In this document: positions 56,115 to 63,972 of the stretch, piece after piece | Numbering within the stretch: position 1 is the first letter of the stretch | How the letters are laid out: the number at the start of each line of letters is the position of its first letter | DNA from: Sipunculus nudus | Lineage: Eukaryota; Annelida; Sipuncula; Golfingiida; Sipunculidae | DNA length: 64,000 nucleotides | Direction: 5' to 3' | Assembly (NCBI GenBank): GCA_026874595.1 | Contig: JAPPUL010000068.1 | Coordinates: forward strand, 201,001 to 265,000 | Notes under the pieces: generated by a model | Databases searched by the model: none | What the model was told of the DNA's origin: nothing | What the model saw: only the letters and a program-made list of their open reading frames with translations | Program-made: the position numbers and the translations under genes

Positions 56115-56639
56115 TTACTTTATATATATCTCCTCAGACCCTTGCCCTGTATACTTCTTTCGCAGTTTCTTTAACTTCTTTCCTATCCGCTTCTTCTCCA
56201 TACTCTCAAGTCGGTCTATAAACAATATCCCATCCAGGTGATCTATCTCGTGTTGTATCGCTCGTGATAAAAGTCCTTCCGCTTCAAAACTTAGCTTTTC
56301 TCCTTGCCCATTATACCCCTCCACCTTTATATACTTTTTACGCTCTACCTGCGCATATAAATCCGGTACGGATAAACAGCCCTCAAGCCCTTCTTCCTTA
56401 ATATCACTACCTGACAATATAACCGGATTAATCAAATCTAGCCGACCAGAACCATCACATAAATCTATTACTACAAGCCTTTTATCAAGCCCTACTTGAG
56501 TCCCTGCAAGCCCTATCCCTCCCTCTTTTAACATAGTTGCATACATCATATCTAGTTCTTCTCTTGTCTCCTTATCAATGTTTTTTACCTCTTGTGCACG
56601 CTTTGTTAGAAACATATTTCCATATTTTAATACTTCCAA
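56115..56639 (-). CDS. def: peptide deformylase
   Basis: The 174-residue product has the three PDF motifs: GGIGLAGTQVG (usual form GLAAPQVG; here A-P is G-T), EGCLSVPD with the metal Cys, and QHEIDHLDGILFIDRL with the two His and catalytic Glu. It removes the formyl group from nascent proteins. It is paired with fmt. Confidence 0.95.
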   Translation of the reverse strand: MEVLKYGNMFLTKRAQEVKNIDKETREELDMMYATMLKEGGIGLAGTQVGLDKRLVVIDLCDGSGRLDLINPVILSGSDIKEEGLEGCLSVPDLYAQVERKKYIKVEGYNGQGEKLSFEAEGLLSRAIQHEIDHLDGILFIDRLESMEKKRIGKKLKKLRKKYTGQGSEEIYIK

Positions 56640-56806
56640 TAATATATCTCTCCTTTCTACTTTATATTTATTCGCTTTATTTATATCTTTACCTTAACTT
56701 TATATAACACTACATATATCCCTTTATTCATCTCCTTAAAAATAATAATAATACTCTCTTCATAAAAGTAACACTTTCTAAGGTGAATATATGCCACATT
56801 AGATTA

Positions 56807-58810
56807 TTACATTAGATTATTACTATCTACATCTATCTCTATATATACTCCTCTTATTTGCTTTATTCCTTTTGCCGCTTTTGCTACATCGTTTAAATAT
56901 GTTTGTCTTTTACTCTTTAATATTATTTGCCATCTAAAGTTATTATTTATCTTTCCCATAGGCGCAACAGAAGGTCCAAGCATTTTAATTGCATCTTTTT
57001 CCTTTCTACTGCTTAATATACCCTTTATATAGCTTGACAATACTTCTGAGTGCTTTATTACCTTTTCTTCATCACGGCCGCGTATTACGTACCTTAGAAT
57101 TCGGCTGTAGGGTGGATAAAAAAACTTTTCTCTATCTTTTATCTCTTTTTCGTAAAAGCCTATATAATCTTGCTTCTTTGCACTTTGCATTACATGATTC
57201 TCAGGTATATATGTTTGAATTATGACCTCACCTTTTATATCTCCTCTGCCGCTTCGCCCTATTAGTTGAGTTATTAACGAGAATGTCCTTTCTGATGCCC
57301 TGAAATCAGGAAAGTTTAAACTCTCATCTGCTAGTAATATTCCTACTAAGGTAACATTTGGGAAATGTAAACCCTTCGCTACCATCTGAGTCCCAATCAA
57401 TATATCAATCCGCTTCGCCTTAACATCGTTTAATATCTTCTCATGCCCAGAAGCCCCTCGGGTACTATCTAAATCTAATCTAGCTATACGTGCACCTCTA
57501 AATATGCTCTTTAGAGTCTCAACCACTTTTTGTGTTCCGTAACCAAGCATAGTTATATTCGTACTATTACAAGAAGCACAGTTTGTTATTCCTTTACTAT
57601 AAGCACAATAATGGCATAACATCTTATTACTATGTTTATGATAGGTTAAACTAATATCACAGTTAGGGCAGCTTAAACTATATCCACACTCCTTACACAT
57701 TAAAACCGGGGAATGCCCTCTCTTATTTAAGAATATGATGGTTTGCTCGCCCTTTGATAGTCGTTCATTGATTTTTCGCATAAGTAAAGCACTTATGAAG
57801 GATTTTGTCTTCTGGCTTTTCATATCAACAAATTCCACATTTTGAGTCTTATGTGAAGAGTGTCTTTCTTTAAGATGTATTAACTCAATGTTTTTGTTTA
57901 TTGCATGATAATAAGTTTCTATTGAAGGAGTTGCACTACCTAATACTAAAGGTATTTTAGTAGTTTGAGCAATTTTAAATGCAACTTGACGGGCATGGTA
58001 TCGGGGAGTATCCTGAGATTTGTAATAAGCCTCATGTTCTTCATCTATTATAATAACTCCTAGCTTACTAGGTTCTACTGAGAATATCGCACTACGTGCA
58101 CCAAGTATTATATCAATCTTATTCTCTTTGATCTTACGCCAGTTTAAATATCGTATAGAAGCACCAATACGTGAGTGTAAAACTGCTATCCTATCTTTAT
58201 CAAAGGAACTTTTAAAGTTATCAATAAGTTGTGGCGTTAGCGCTATCTCAGGAACTAGTATAAGCGCCTGTTTACCTTTCTCAATTACTTGTTTGGCTAT
58301 ATATTTATAAACTTCAGTTTTCCCAGACCCTGTAACCCCCAAAAGTAAATAAGGAATAAAAGAAGACTTCTCTATTGACTCAATCACCCTTTTTAAGGCC
58401 ATAGCCTGCTCATGGTTAAGCTTATGAAAACCATTACCATCAAGACACTCTTCCTTTATCTTAGTATCATCTTCTTTGTTTTGCTTTTTTTTCTTAAGCT
58501 TTACTATTTTAGGAGAAAATAAAGCCACCGCCTCACCAAGTGAACAAAGGTAATAGGAGCAAATCCATCGAGCCAAATCTAGAGAAACTTCATTAAAACA
58601 AGGTATGTCATCAAGAAGCTCAATAAGGTCTTTACATTCAAAACGTGGTTTATCATTATGTTCATTAACAACAAAAGCCTTAACGTTTTTGTTTTTAAAA
58701 GGTACTAAAACACATTTACCAAAAAGGTTTTCGTTAAGCATATGTGTTGGGATTTTATAAGTAAAAGCATCTAAAGGGAGATTCAATACTACATCAACAT
58801 AGGTATGCAT
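56807..58810 (-). CDS. priA: primosomal protein N' (PriA helicase)
   Basis: The 667-residue product has Walker A LLGVTGSGKTEVYKY, the DEEH box VIIIDEEHEAYYKS, the helicase motif FLNKRGHSPVLMCKEC, and the zinc-binding Cys pairs (CKECGYSLSCPNC, CHYC, CASC). The 3'-DNA-binding domain is at the N-terminus (VDVVLNLPLDAFTYKIP). It restarts stalled replication forks. Direct order priA-def-fmt is conserved in many bacteria. Confidence 0.95.
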   Translation of the reverse strand: MHTYVDVVLNLPLDAFTYKIPTHMLNENLFGKCVLVPFKNKNVKAFVVNEHNDKPRFECKDLIELLDDIPCFNEVSLDLARWICSYYLCSLGEAVALFSPKIVKLKKKKQNKEDDTKIKEECLDGNGFHKLNHEQAMALKRVIESIEKSSFIPYLLLGVTGSGKTEVYKYIAKQVIEKGKQALILVPEIALTPQLIDNFKSSFDKDRIAVLHSRIGASIRYLNWRKIKENKIDIILGARSAIFSVEPSKLGVIIIDEEHEAYYKSQDTPRYHARQVAFKIAQTTKIPLVLGSATPSIETYYHAINKNIELIHLKERHSSHKTQNVEFVDMKSQKTKSFISALLMRKINERLSKGEQTIIFLNKRGHSPVLMCKECGYSLSCPNCDISLTYHKHSNKMLCHYCAYSKGITNCASCNSTNITMLGYGTQKVVETLKSIFRGARIARLDLDSTRGASGHEKILNDVKAKRIDILIGTQMVAKGLHFPNVTLVGILLADESLNFPDFRASERTFSLITQLIGRSGRGDIKGEVIIQTYIPENHVMQSAKKQDYIGFYEKEIKDREKFFYPPYSRILRYVIRGRDEEKVIKHSEVLSSYIKGILSSRKEKDAIKMLGPSVAPMGKINNNFRWQIILKSKRQTYLNDVAKAAKGIKQIRGVYIEIDVDSNNLM

Positions 58811-58849
58811 TGTACGTGATATATAAGGTTACAGGTTTTATTAGAGTAA

Positions 58850-59188
58850 TTAAGTTAATCTATCGGTTTTGGCAGCAAATATAAAATCACTTTCGCTAAG
58901 ACCGTCGATTTTATGAGTCCATAAACTTATCTTAACATATCCCCATCCGAGGTTAATGTCAGGATGGTGTCCTTCAGCTTCAGCAAGGCATCCAACTTTA
59001 TTAGTAAAATCCAAAGCTTCTTTAAAGTCGGCAAAGGAATATTCTTTTTCGATATGATGCTCATCAAAAAGCCTCCATCCTCCATCAAGCTTTTTATACA
59101 AATCCTTAAGAGGCTTATCCTTAAGCGGAGCAACTCCGCCCTGACAAGGCACACATTTTTTATCAGCAAGACTATATTCAGAATCCAT
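58850..59188 (-). CDS. phhB: 4a-hydroxytetrahydrobiopterin dehydratase (PCD/PhhB family)
   Basis: The 112-residue product matches PCD/DCoH: KKCVPCQGGVAPLKDKPL, FADFKEALDFTNKVGCLAEAEGHHPDINLGWGYVKISLWTHKIDGLSE. The active-site motif EGHHPD and the later WTHK are present. It regenerates the pterin cofactor of aromatic hydroxylases or, in other bacteria, acts in folate or pterin repair. No hydroxylase is near. Confidence 0.92.
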   Translation of the reverse strand: MDSEYSLADKKCVPCQGGVAPLKDKPLKDLYKKLDGGWRLFDEHHIEKEYSFADFKEALDFTNKVGCLAEAEGHHPDINLGWGYVKISLWTHKIDGLSESDFIFAAKTDRLT

Positions 59189-59300
59189 AATAAAAATCCT
59201 TTATCTTTAAGTACTCAAAAATATCTATTATGAAAAGATAGTAGTAAGAGCATATTAAATCAAGTCTTTACAAGTTTTATTATTCTATAACAAAACAGTG

Positions 59301-59412
59301 GTTAAAAATGCTTTGTTGAGCTATTCTTTCTTTATATTTTTAGATTATTAAGGAGAGAGATTAATGAGATATTTAACTCTTTTGTTATTGCTATTAGTTT
59401 TAATTAGCTGTG
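59301..59412 (+). repeat. 112-bp promoter and signal-peptide module, copy 1
   Basis: 59301-59412 and 59614-59725 are identical over all 112 positions. The module holds a promoter-like stretch (TTTATATTTTTAG), the ribosome site AAGGAGAG and the coding start through the lipobox Cys (MRYLTLLLLLLVLISC). Confidence 0.95.
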
Positions 59413-59564
59413 TAGAGTTTAAGAGTAGTGAGACTAAGTGGACAAGTCGTTCAGGGCATCAAGTAGTTGTAAGGGACGGGGCATTCTATTTATTTGGTGG
59501 GTCTGATGGTGCTCCTAAGAACGACGTATGGAGTTTTAGGCTAAGATTAAGGTCCTCTGATTAA
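59364..59564 (+). CDS. very short Kelch-type lipoprotein (one blade)
   Basis: The 66-residue product has a strong lipoprotein signal (MRYLTLLLLLLVLISC, lipobox LISC) and one Kelch-like blade: SRSGHQVVVRDGAFYLFGGS, then NDVWSF. It ends LRLRSSD, where a full family member would carry five more blades. It follows an AAGGAGAG, so it is probably translated. It may be a truncated relic of the neighbouring family. Confidence 0.6.
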   Translation: MRYLTLLLLLLVLISCVEFKSSETKWTSRSGHQVVVRDGAFYLFGGSDGAPKNDVWSFRLRLRSSD

Positions 59565-59613
59565 ATGGCGCTCTTTTTAACCTCTTAAAAATCAAATAAT
59601 CCATAAACAGGTA

Positions 59614-59725
59614 GTTAAAAATGCTTTGTTGAGCTATTCTTTCTTTATATTTTTAGATTATTAAGGAGAGAGATTAATGAGATATTTAACTCTTTTGTTA
59701 TTGCTATTAGTTTTAATTAGCTGTG
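59614..59725 (+). repeat. 112-bp promoter and signal-peptide module, copy 2
   Basis: Exact copy of 59301-59412 (offset 313). It leads into the broken Kelch gene 59677-60129 after the lipobox Cys, where the two copies stop matching. Confidence 0.95.
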
Positions 59726-60129
59726 GAAGTGCCTTAACAAACCTCGAAGGGCAATGAGGGGCTGGAGGACAAAGAGAAGAAGGAGGGGTTGGAGGAGGAG
59801 AAGATAGCGAAGCTGAGTGGCGCCTATTGTCAGGCGATGTTGACGGCCCTAAAGGAATAAAATGCTCAGCTCGTAGTGCTCATCAAGTAGTCGTAAAAGA
59901 CAATACTTTCTATCTATTTGGCGGGACTGGTCCTAATTCTTACAAGAATGACGTATGGAGCTCAAGCGATGTAGTAAGTTGGACAGAAGTCTCAGCAGGA
60001 GGAGCAGCAAGCGAGAGCCAATGGTCAGAACGAGAAGAACATCAAGTAATCTTAAAAGATAGTAATTTCTTTATTTTTGGTGGTTGGCGCAATCAGAATA
60101 ACCTGAATGACGTATGGGTATACAAATAA
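59677..60129 (+). pseudogene. Kelch-type lipoprotein gene broken by an in-frame TGA
   Basis: From ATG 59677 the frame reads the same lipoprotein signal, then GSALTNLEGQ and a TGA at 59755-59757. The frame stays open after it in the same phase: a Gly-rich linker, then two Kelch blades (SARSAHQVVVKDNTFYLFGG, REEHQVILKDSNFFIFGG) and a normal end NDVWVYK at 60129. TTG 59827 has no ribosome site. TGA is a normal stop elsewhere in this genome, so I read this as a nonsense mutation. Confidence 0.75.
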
Positions 60130-60136
60130 AGCTTAT

Positions 60137-60187
60137 AATGTTCTCTTTGATATTTAATTGATATTTAATTGATATTTAAGGGAACAT
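60137..60187 (+). terminator. 3' hairpin after the broken Kelch gene
   Basis: Arms ATGTTCTCTT (60138-60147) and AAGGGAACAT (60178-60187) pair with one U-G. The loop is stretched by a repeat, GATATTTAATT. The same hairpin design with other bases is found after two of the following genes. No T-run follows. Confidence 0.6.
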
Positions 60188-60243
60188 ATACTTGAGCTTA
60201 TATCTCTCTCCTCCTACAAATCAAACAATTATAAAAAGAGTAG

Positions 60244-60305
60244 TTTAAAAAAGCTCTTAAGGTGTGTTTATAGGTATAAATACGAACTAGTTAAGGAGCG
60301 TTAAT
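60244..60305 (+). promoter_or_regulatory. conserved leader of the Kelch gene at 60306
   Basis: The block TTTAAAAAAGCTCTTAA, GTGTGTTTATAG, then TATAAAT (60275-60281) and GGAGCG before the ATG recurs upstream of the genes at 61469 and 62818. TATAAAT is a -10 candidate. No good -35 is fixed, so a special activator or an unusual promoter is possible. Confidence 0.55.
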
Positions 60306-61325
60306 ATGGATACATTAAGATTAAAGAAGAGTTTATATATAGTATTTTTCATAATGGTAGTTGTTGGTTTTAGCGCCTTTATAGGATTTAGTGCATGTAC
60401 TAAAGACATTCCAGGCTCACTTGGGATTGGAGACGGAGGAGGCGATACAATAACCTATTCTTGGACAAAGCTAAAAGAGAATGTGGAATGGAGCGCCCGT
60501 AAAAATCATCCAACACTTCTAAAAGTGGATAAATTTTATCTTTTTGGCGGAAATGACGGTTCTTATAAAAACGACGTATGGAGCTCAAGCGATGGAGCAA
60601 GCTGGACCCAAGTGACAAACAGTGCGCCATGGGCAGCCCGTTCTGGCCATCAAGTGGTATTAAAGGGGGATTCTTTTTTTATTTTTGGCGGGAAGGTTGG
60701 TTCTAGTACATACAAAAACGACGTATGGAGCTCAAGCGATGGAGAGACATGGATAGAGCTAACGCCAAGTGCGGGATGGACAGGCCGTACAGCGCATCAA
60801 GTAGTATTAAAGGGGGATTCTTTTTATCTTTTTGGCGGAAATGACGGTTCTTATAAAAACGATGTATGGAGCTCAAGCGATGGAGAGACATGGACAAAGG
60901 TAATAGAGAATGCCGCATGGACCGCCCGTACAGCTCATCAAGTAGTATTAAAGGGGGATTCTTTTTATCTTTTTGGCGGGAAGGTTGGTTCTAGTACATA
61001 CAAAAACGATGTATGGAGCTCAAACGATGGAGAGACATGGACAAAGGTAATAGAGAATGCCGCCTGGACAGCCCGTAGAAATCACGAAGCGGTATTAAAA
61101 GGAGATGAGTTTTTTATTTTTGGCGGGAAGGTTGGTACAAATAATTTAAACGACGTATGGAGCTCAAGAGATGGCGCTACTTGGGAAGAACTAACGGCGA
61201 GTGCGCCATGGTCAGTCCGTCAGGGACATGCAATAGTCTTAAAGGGAGAAGACATCTTTCTTTTTGGAGGGACTATAGATGGTACAAATAACTTAAACGA
61301 CGTCTGGGTGTACAGGAGAGACTAA
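60306..61325 (+). CDS. six-bladed Kelch-type lipoprotein
   Basis: The 339-residue product has a signal ending GFSAFIGFSAC (lipobox FSAC, relaxed form) and a Gly-rich linker. Then come six units of about 49 residues, each with R..HQVVLKGDSFYLFGG...KNDVWSSSDG.TWT. Six FGG motifs suggest a complete six-bladed beta-propeller outside the cell or in the periplasm. GGAG precedes the ATG. The blades are almost identical at DNA level (147-bp period), so it is open to recombination. Function not known. Confidence 0.85.
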   Translation: MDTLRLKKSLYIVFFIMVVVGFSAFIGFSACTKDIPGSLGIGDGGGDTITYSWTKLKENVEWSARKNHPTLLKVDKFYLFGGNDGSYKNDVWSSSDGASWTQVTNSAPWAARSGHQVVLKGDSFFIFGGKVGSSTYKNDVWSSSDGETWIELTPSAGWTGRTAHQVVLKGDSFYLFGGNDGSYKNDVWSSSDGETWTKVIENAAWTARTAHQVVLKGDSFYLFGGKVGSSTYKNDVWSSNDGETWTKVIENAAWTARRNHEAVLKGDEFFIFGGKVGTNNLNDVWSSRDGATWEELTASAPWSVRQGHAIVLKGEDIFLFGGTIDGTNNLNDVWVYRRD

Positions 61326-61376
61326 GTTTATGGTCCTGCTTTATAGGAGGCATTAATTTGTCCTCTTACAAGTCCT

Positions 61377-61468
61377 TTTAATAAATAAATAATTCATAAA
61401 AATAATAGTTTAAAAGCTCTTATAGCTGTGTTTATAGGTATAAATAATAGATCTTAGGGAGTGTTTAT
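61377..61468 (+). promoter_or_regulatory. conserved leader of the Kelch gene at 61469
   Basis: The region repeats the leader block seen before 60306: TTTAAAAGCTCTTATAG, CTGTGTTTATAGG, TATAAAT (61439-61445), then GGGAGTG before the ATG. The stretch 61326-61376 has only a degenerate hairpin (ATGGTCCT with AGGAGGCAT near 61330-61353). Confidence 0.5.
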
Positions 61469-62563
61469 ATGGACACATTAACATTAAAGAAAAGTTTATA
61501 TATAGTATTTTTCATATTGGTAGTTGTTGGTTTTAGTGCGTTTATAGGCTTTAGTGCATGCAATAAGGACCTAACAACCGATTCTGGTGGTGGAGAACCG
61601 AGTGCACCTGAAGTTAATCCTGACGAAAACTATAGCTGGAAAGAGCATACAGCAGCAGCCGAGTGGTCCCCTCGCAAGGCACATCAAGTAGTCTTAAAGG
61701 GAGAAGAGTTTTATTTTATGGGAGGACAGGGTAATGGCAAGTGGAACGACGTATGGAAATCAAGCGATGGCACTACTTGGACACCGGTAATAGCGAATGC
61801 CGCATGGGAAGGTCGTTATAATCATCAAGTAGTTGTAAAGAATGGAGAGTTTTATTTATTTGGAGGACAGAGTAATGTTGGTCTTCATAATGACGTATGG
61901 AAGTCAAGTGATGGGGAAACTTGGACAGAGATATCGGCAGATGACCCAACAACTACAAGCAAATGGCTTCCACGAGGTATGCATAGAGTGCTATTAAAGG
62001 GAGATGAGTTTTATCTTATAGGAGGGTTTACTCCACAGACTAGTCCAGGGATACGGAATGACGTATGGAAGTCAAGTGATGGAATAAATTGGACGGAAGT
62101 CTCAGCCCATGATGCTGGTGCTACAAACAAATGGGAAAGTCGTTATAATTACGACGTGGTACTAAAGGACGGAGCATTCTATGTATTTGGGGGCTATGGC
62201 TTTGTTGGTGGTACTCCTCTAAACGATGTATGGAAATCAAATGATGGGGTAAGTTGGACGCAGATATCGCCCCAGGATGCAAACACTACAAGCAAATGGA
62301 CAATTCGCCAACATCATAATGTAGTAGTAAAGGGGGGCTATTTCTATCTTTTAGGAGGAGAGACGAACAATGTTAATAGGAATGATGTATGGAGATCAAG
62401 CGATGGTATCACTTGGAAGCAGGCATCAGAGAATGATCCGGCAACACCTATGTGGTCAGCTCGGAGAGAATTTGCAGCCCTTGTAAAAGGAGATGCTATA
62501 TATGTATTTGGAGGTAATGATGGGGCTGATAAGCAAGACGTATGGATCTTCAGTGAAGATTAA
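61469..62563 (+). CDS. six-bladed Kelch-type lipoprotein
   Basis: The 364-residue paralogue has the same start (MDTLTLKKSLYIVFFILVVV, FIGFSAC lipobox). Its linker is Gly/Pro/Glu-rich, and six blades follow: AHQVVLKGEEFYFMGG, NHQVVVKNGEFYLFGG, MHRVLLKGDEFYLIGG, YDVVLKDGAFYVFGG, HNVVVKGGYFYLLGG and FAALVKGDAIYVFGG. Blades are more diverged from each other than in the 60306 gene, and the inter-blade loops are longer (DDPTTTSKW, HDAGATNKW). It probably sits on a membrane surface and binds something through the blade loops. Confidence 0.85.
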   Translation: MDTLTLKKSLYIVFFILVVVGFSAFIGFSACNKDLTTDSGGGEPSAPEVNPDENYSWKEHTAAAEWSPRKAHQVVLKGEEFYFMGGQGNGKWNDVWKSSDGTTWTPVIANAAWEGRYNHQVVVKNGEFYLFGGQSNVGLHNDVWKSSDGETWTEISADDPTTTSKWLPRGMHRVLLKGDEFYLIGGFTPQTSPGIRNDVWKSSDGINWTEVSAHDAGATNKWESRYNYDVVLKDGAFYVFGGYGFVGGTPLNDVWKSNDGVSWTQISPQDANTTSKWTIRQHHNVVVKGGYFYLLGGETNNVNRNDVWRSSDGITWKQASENDPATPMWSARREFAALVKGDAIYVFGGNDGADKQDVWIFSED

Positions 62564-62606
62564 AAAGTGAAGATTAAAAAGTAAAGATAAAAAAGTAAAG
62601 ATAAAT

Positions 62607-62633
62607 AATGCCCTCTTTATTTAAGGGGGCATT
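62607..62633 (+). terminator. 3' hairpin after the Kelch gene at 61469
   Basis: AATGCCCTCTT (62607-62617) and AAGGGGGCATT (62623-62633) pair over 11 positions with one U-G and a 5-base loop. The same design with different bases occurs at 60137 and 63817. No T-run follows, so it may act as a stability or processing hairpin as well as a terminator. Confidence 0.65.
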
Positions 62634-62763
62634 AGCCTGTCGTATTACTCTTCTTAAATATATTCTCATCTAATATTTTGTTATTCTTTGTGCATTACAA
62701 AGCATCTTACTACTCTAACTTACTACTCTAGCTTAGAAATTAATTAATTCATAAAATAATAGA

Positions 62764-62817
62764 TTAAAAGTGCTCCACACTGTGTTTATAGATATAAATC
62801 TACTTAGGAGCGTTTAT
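62764..62817 (+). promoter_or_regulatory. conserved leader of the Kelch gene at 62818
   Basis: TTAAAAGTGCTCCACAC, TGTGTTTATAG, TATAAAT (62793-62799), then AGGAGCG before the ATG. It is a third copy of the leader block, with changes in the spacer bases. Confidence 0.55.
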
Positions 62818-63792
62818 ATGGAGACATTAACATTAAAGAAGAGTTTATATATAATACTATTTATATTAGTAGTAGCAGGTTTTAGTGCGTTTATAGGACT
62901 TAGTGCGTGCAACCAGGACCTAACTGGCACATCTGAGAAGAGCTATGCCTGGAGACAGTTAACAGCTTCGGCAGCCTGGCCAAGTCGTTCTGATGTTCAA
63001 GTTGTTTTAAAGGGAAATGATTTCTATCTTTTGGGTGGGCATAACGGTGTAGATAGGATGAATGATGTATGGAAGTCAAGCGATGGTGTTACTTGGACAA
63101 AGCTAATAGAGAATGCAGCATGGCTTTCTCGTAATGGTCATAGAGCGGCTGTAAATGGGGATTCAATTTATATTAGTGGTGGGCATTCACCTACTCATGA
63201 GGATGATGTATGGAAGTCAACTGACGGTGAGACTTGGGAAGAGAGGACAGCGAGTGCACCTTGGGCTGGTCGTTTTTATCATGAAATGGTTGTAAAGGAT
63301 GAAACGTTTTATGTTTTGGGAGGGAGTAGTGGTACAACTCCTTTGAATGATGTATGGAACTCAACTGATGGAATAAATTGGGAAGAGAGGGCAGCGAGTG
63401 CACCTTGGGCTGCTCGTAGTAGATATAAAGCGGTTGTAAAGGATGGAGAGTTGTATATTTTTGGAGGACAGGGCACGGTTTTGTTGAATGACGTATGGAG
63501 GTCAAGTGATGGAGCAAGTTGGGTAGAGGTTACAAAGAATGCGCAATGGTCTGCAAGACGCTCTCATGAAGTGATTGTAAAGAATGGCGAATTTTATCTT
63601 TATGGGGGCGAGTCATCCGCTGGGAACCTGAGTGACATTTGGAAGTCAAGCGATGGAGAGACTTGGGAAAAGGTTACAGATAGTGCTCCATGGGGTATGC
63701 GTGCTACTCATCAAGTGCTTTTAAGAGGTGATAATATCTATCTTTTGGGAGGAAGCGCTACAAGCGACGTCTGGGTATACAGCAAAGAGTAA
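62818..63792 (+). CDS. six-bladed Kelch-type lipoprotein
   Basis: I start at ATG 62818 (METLTLKKSLYIILFILVV), which has AGGAG seven bases upstream; an earlier in-frame start at 62770 does not. The 324-residue product has the FIGLSAC lipobox (LSAC) and six blades (DVQVVLKGNDFYLLGG, GHRAAVNGDSIYISGG, YHEMVVKDETFYVLGG, RYKAVVKDGELYIFGG, SHEVIVKNGEFYLYGG, THQVLLRGDNIYLLGG). It is the third intact member of the array. Confidence 0.85.
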   Translation: METLTLKKSLYIILFILVVAGFSAFIGLSACNQDLTGTSEKSYAWRQLTASAAWPSRSDVQVVLKGNDFYLLGGHNGVDRMNDVWKSSDGVTWTKLIENAAWLSRNGHRAAVNGDSIYISGGHSPTHEDDVWKSTDGETWEERTASAPWAGRFYHEMVVKDETFYVLGGSSGTTPLNDVWNSTDGINWEERAASAPWAARSRYKAVVKDGELYIFGGQGTVLLNDVWRSSDGASWVEVTKNAQWSARRSHEVIVKNGEFYLYGGESSAGNLSDIWKSSDGETWEKVTDSAPWGMRATHQVLLRGDNIYLLGGSATSDVWVYSKE

Positions 63793-63816
63793 AACTTAAA
63801 GATTAAACTATAATGT

Positions 63817-63843
63817 AATGTCCTCTTTAATAAAGGGGACATT
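63817..63843 (+). terminator. 3' hairpin after the Kelch gene at 62818
   Basis: AATGTCCTCTT (63817-63827) and AAGGGGACATT (63833-63843) pair over 11 positions, with one U-G and a 5-base loop. It is the third clear member of the covarying hairpin set. Confidence 0.65.
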
Positions 63844-63972
63844 AACTTGCCGTAAGCTTACTCTGCTTAGGTTTATGTTCTCTACCAAGCTAATACATTC
63901 TAAAAACAAAAAAACAACTTAAAACTACTCTACACTAAGCAAACTCACCAAATAGTTAATTCATAAATAAAA

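Noticed and set aside
59755-59757. TGA as selenocysteine or tryptophan codon
   Set aside because: TGA ends mdcB and the gene at 21864, so the code is standard. No selenocysteine-type context or hairpin follows directly, and the flanking residues are a non-catalytic Gly-rich linker.
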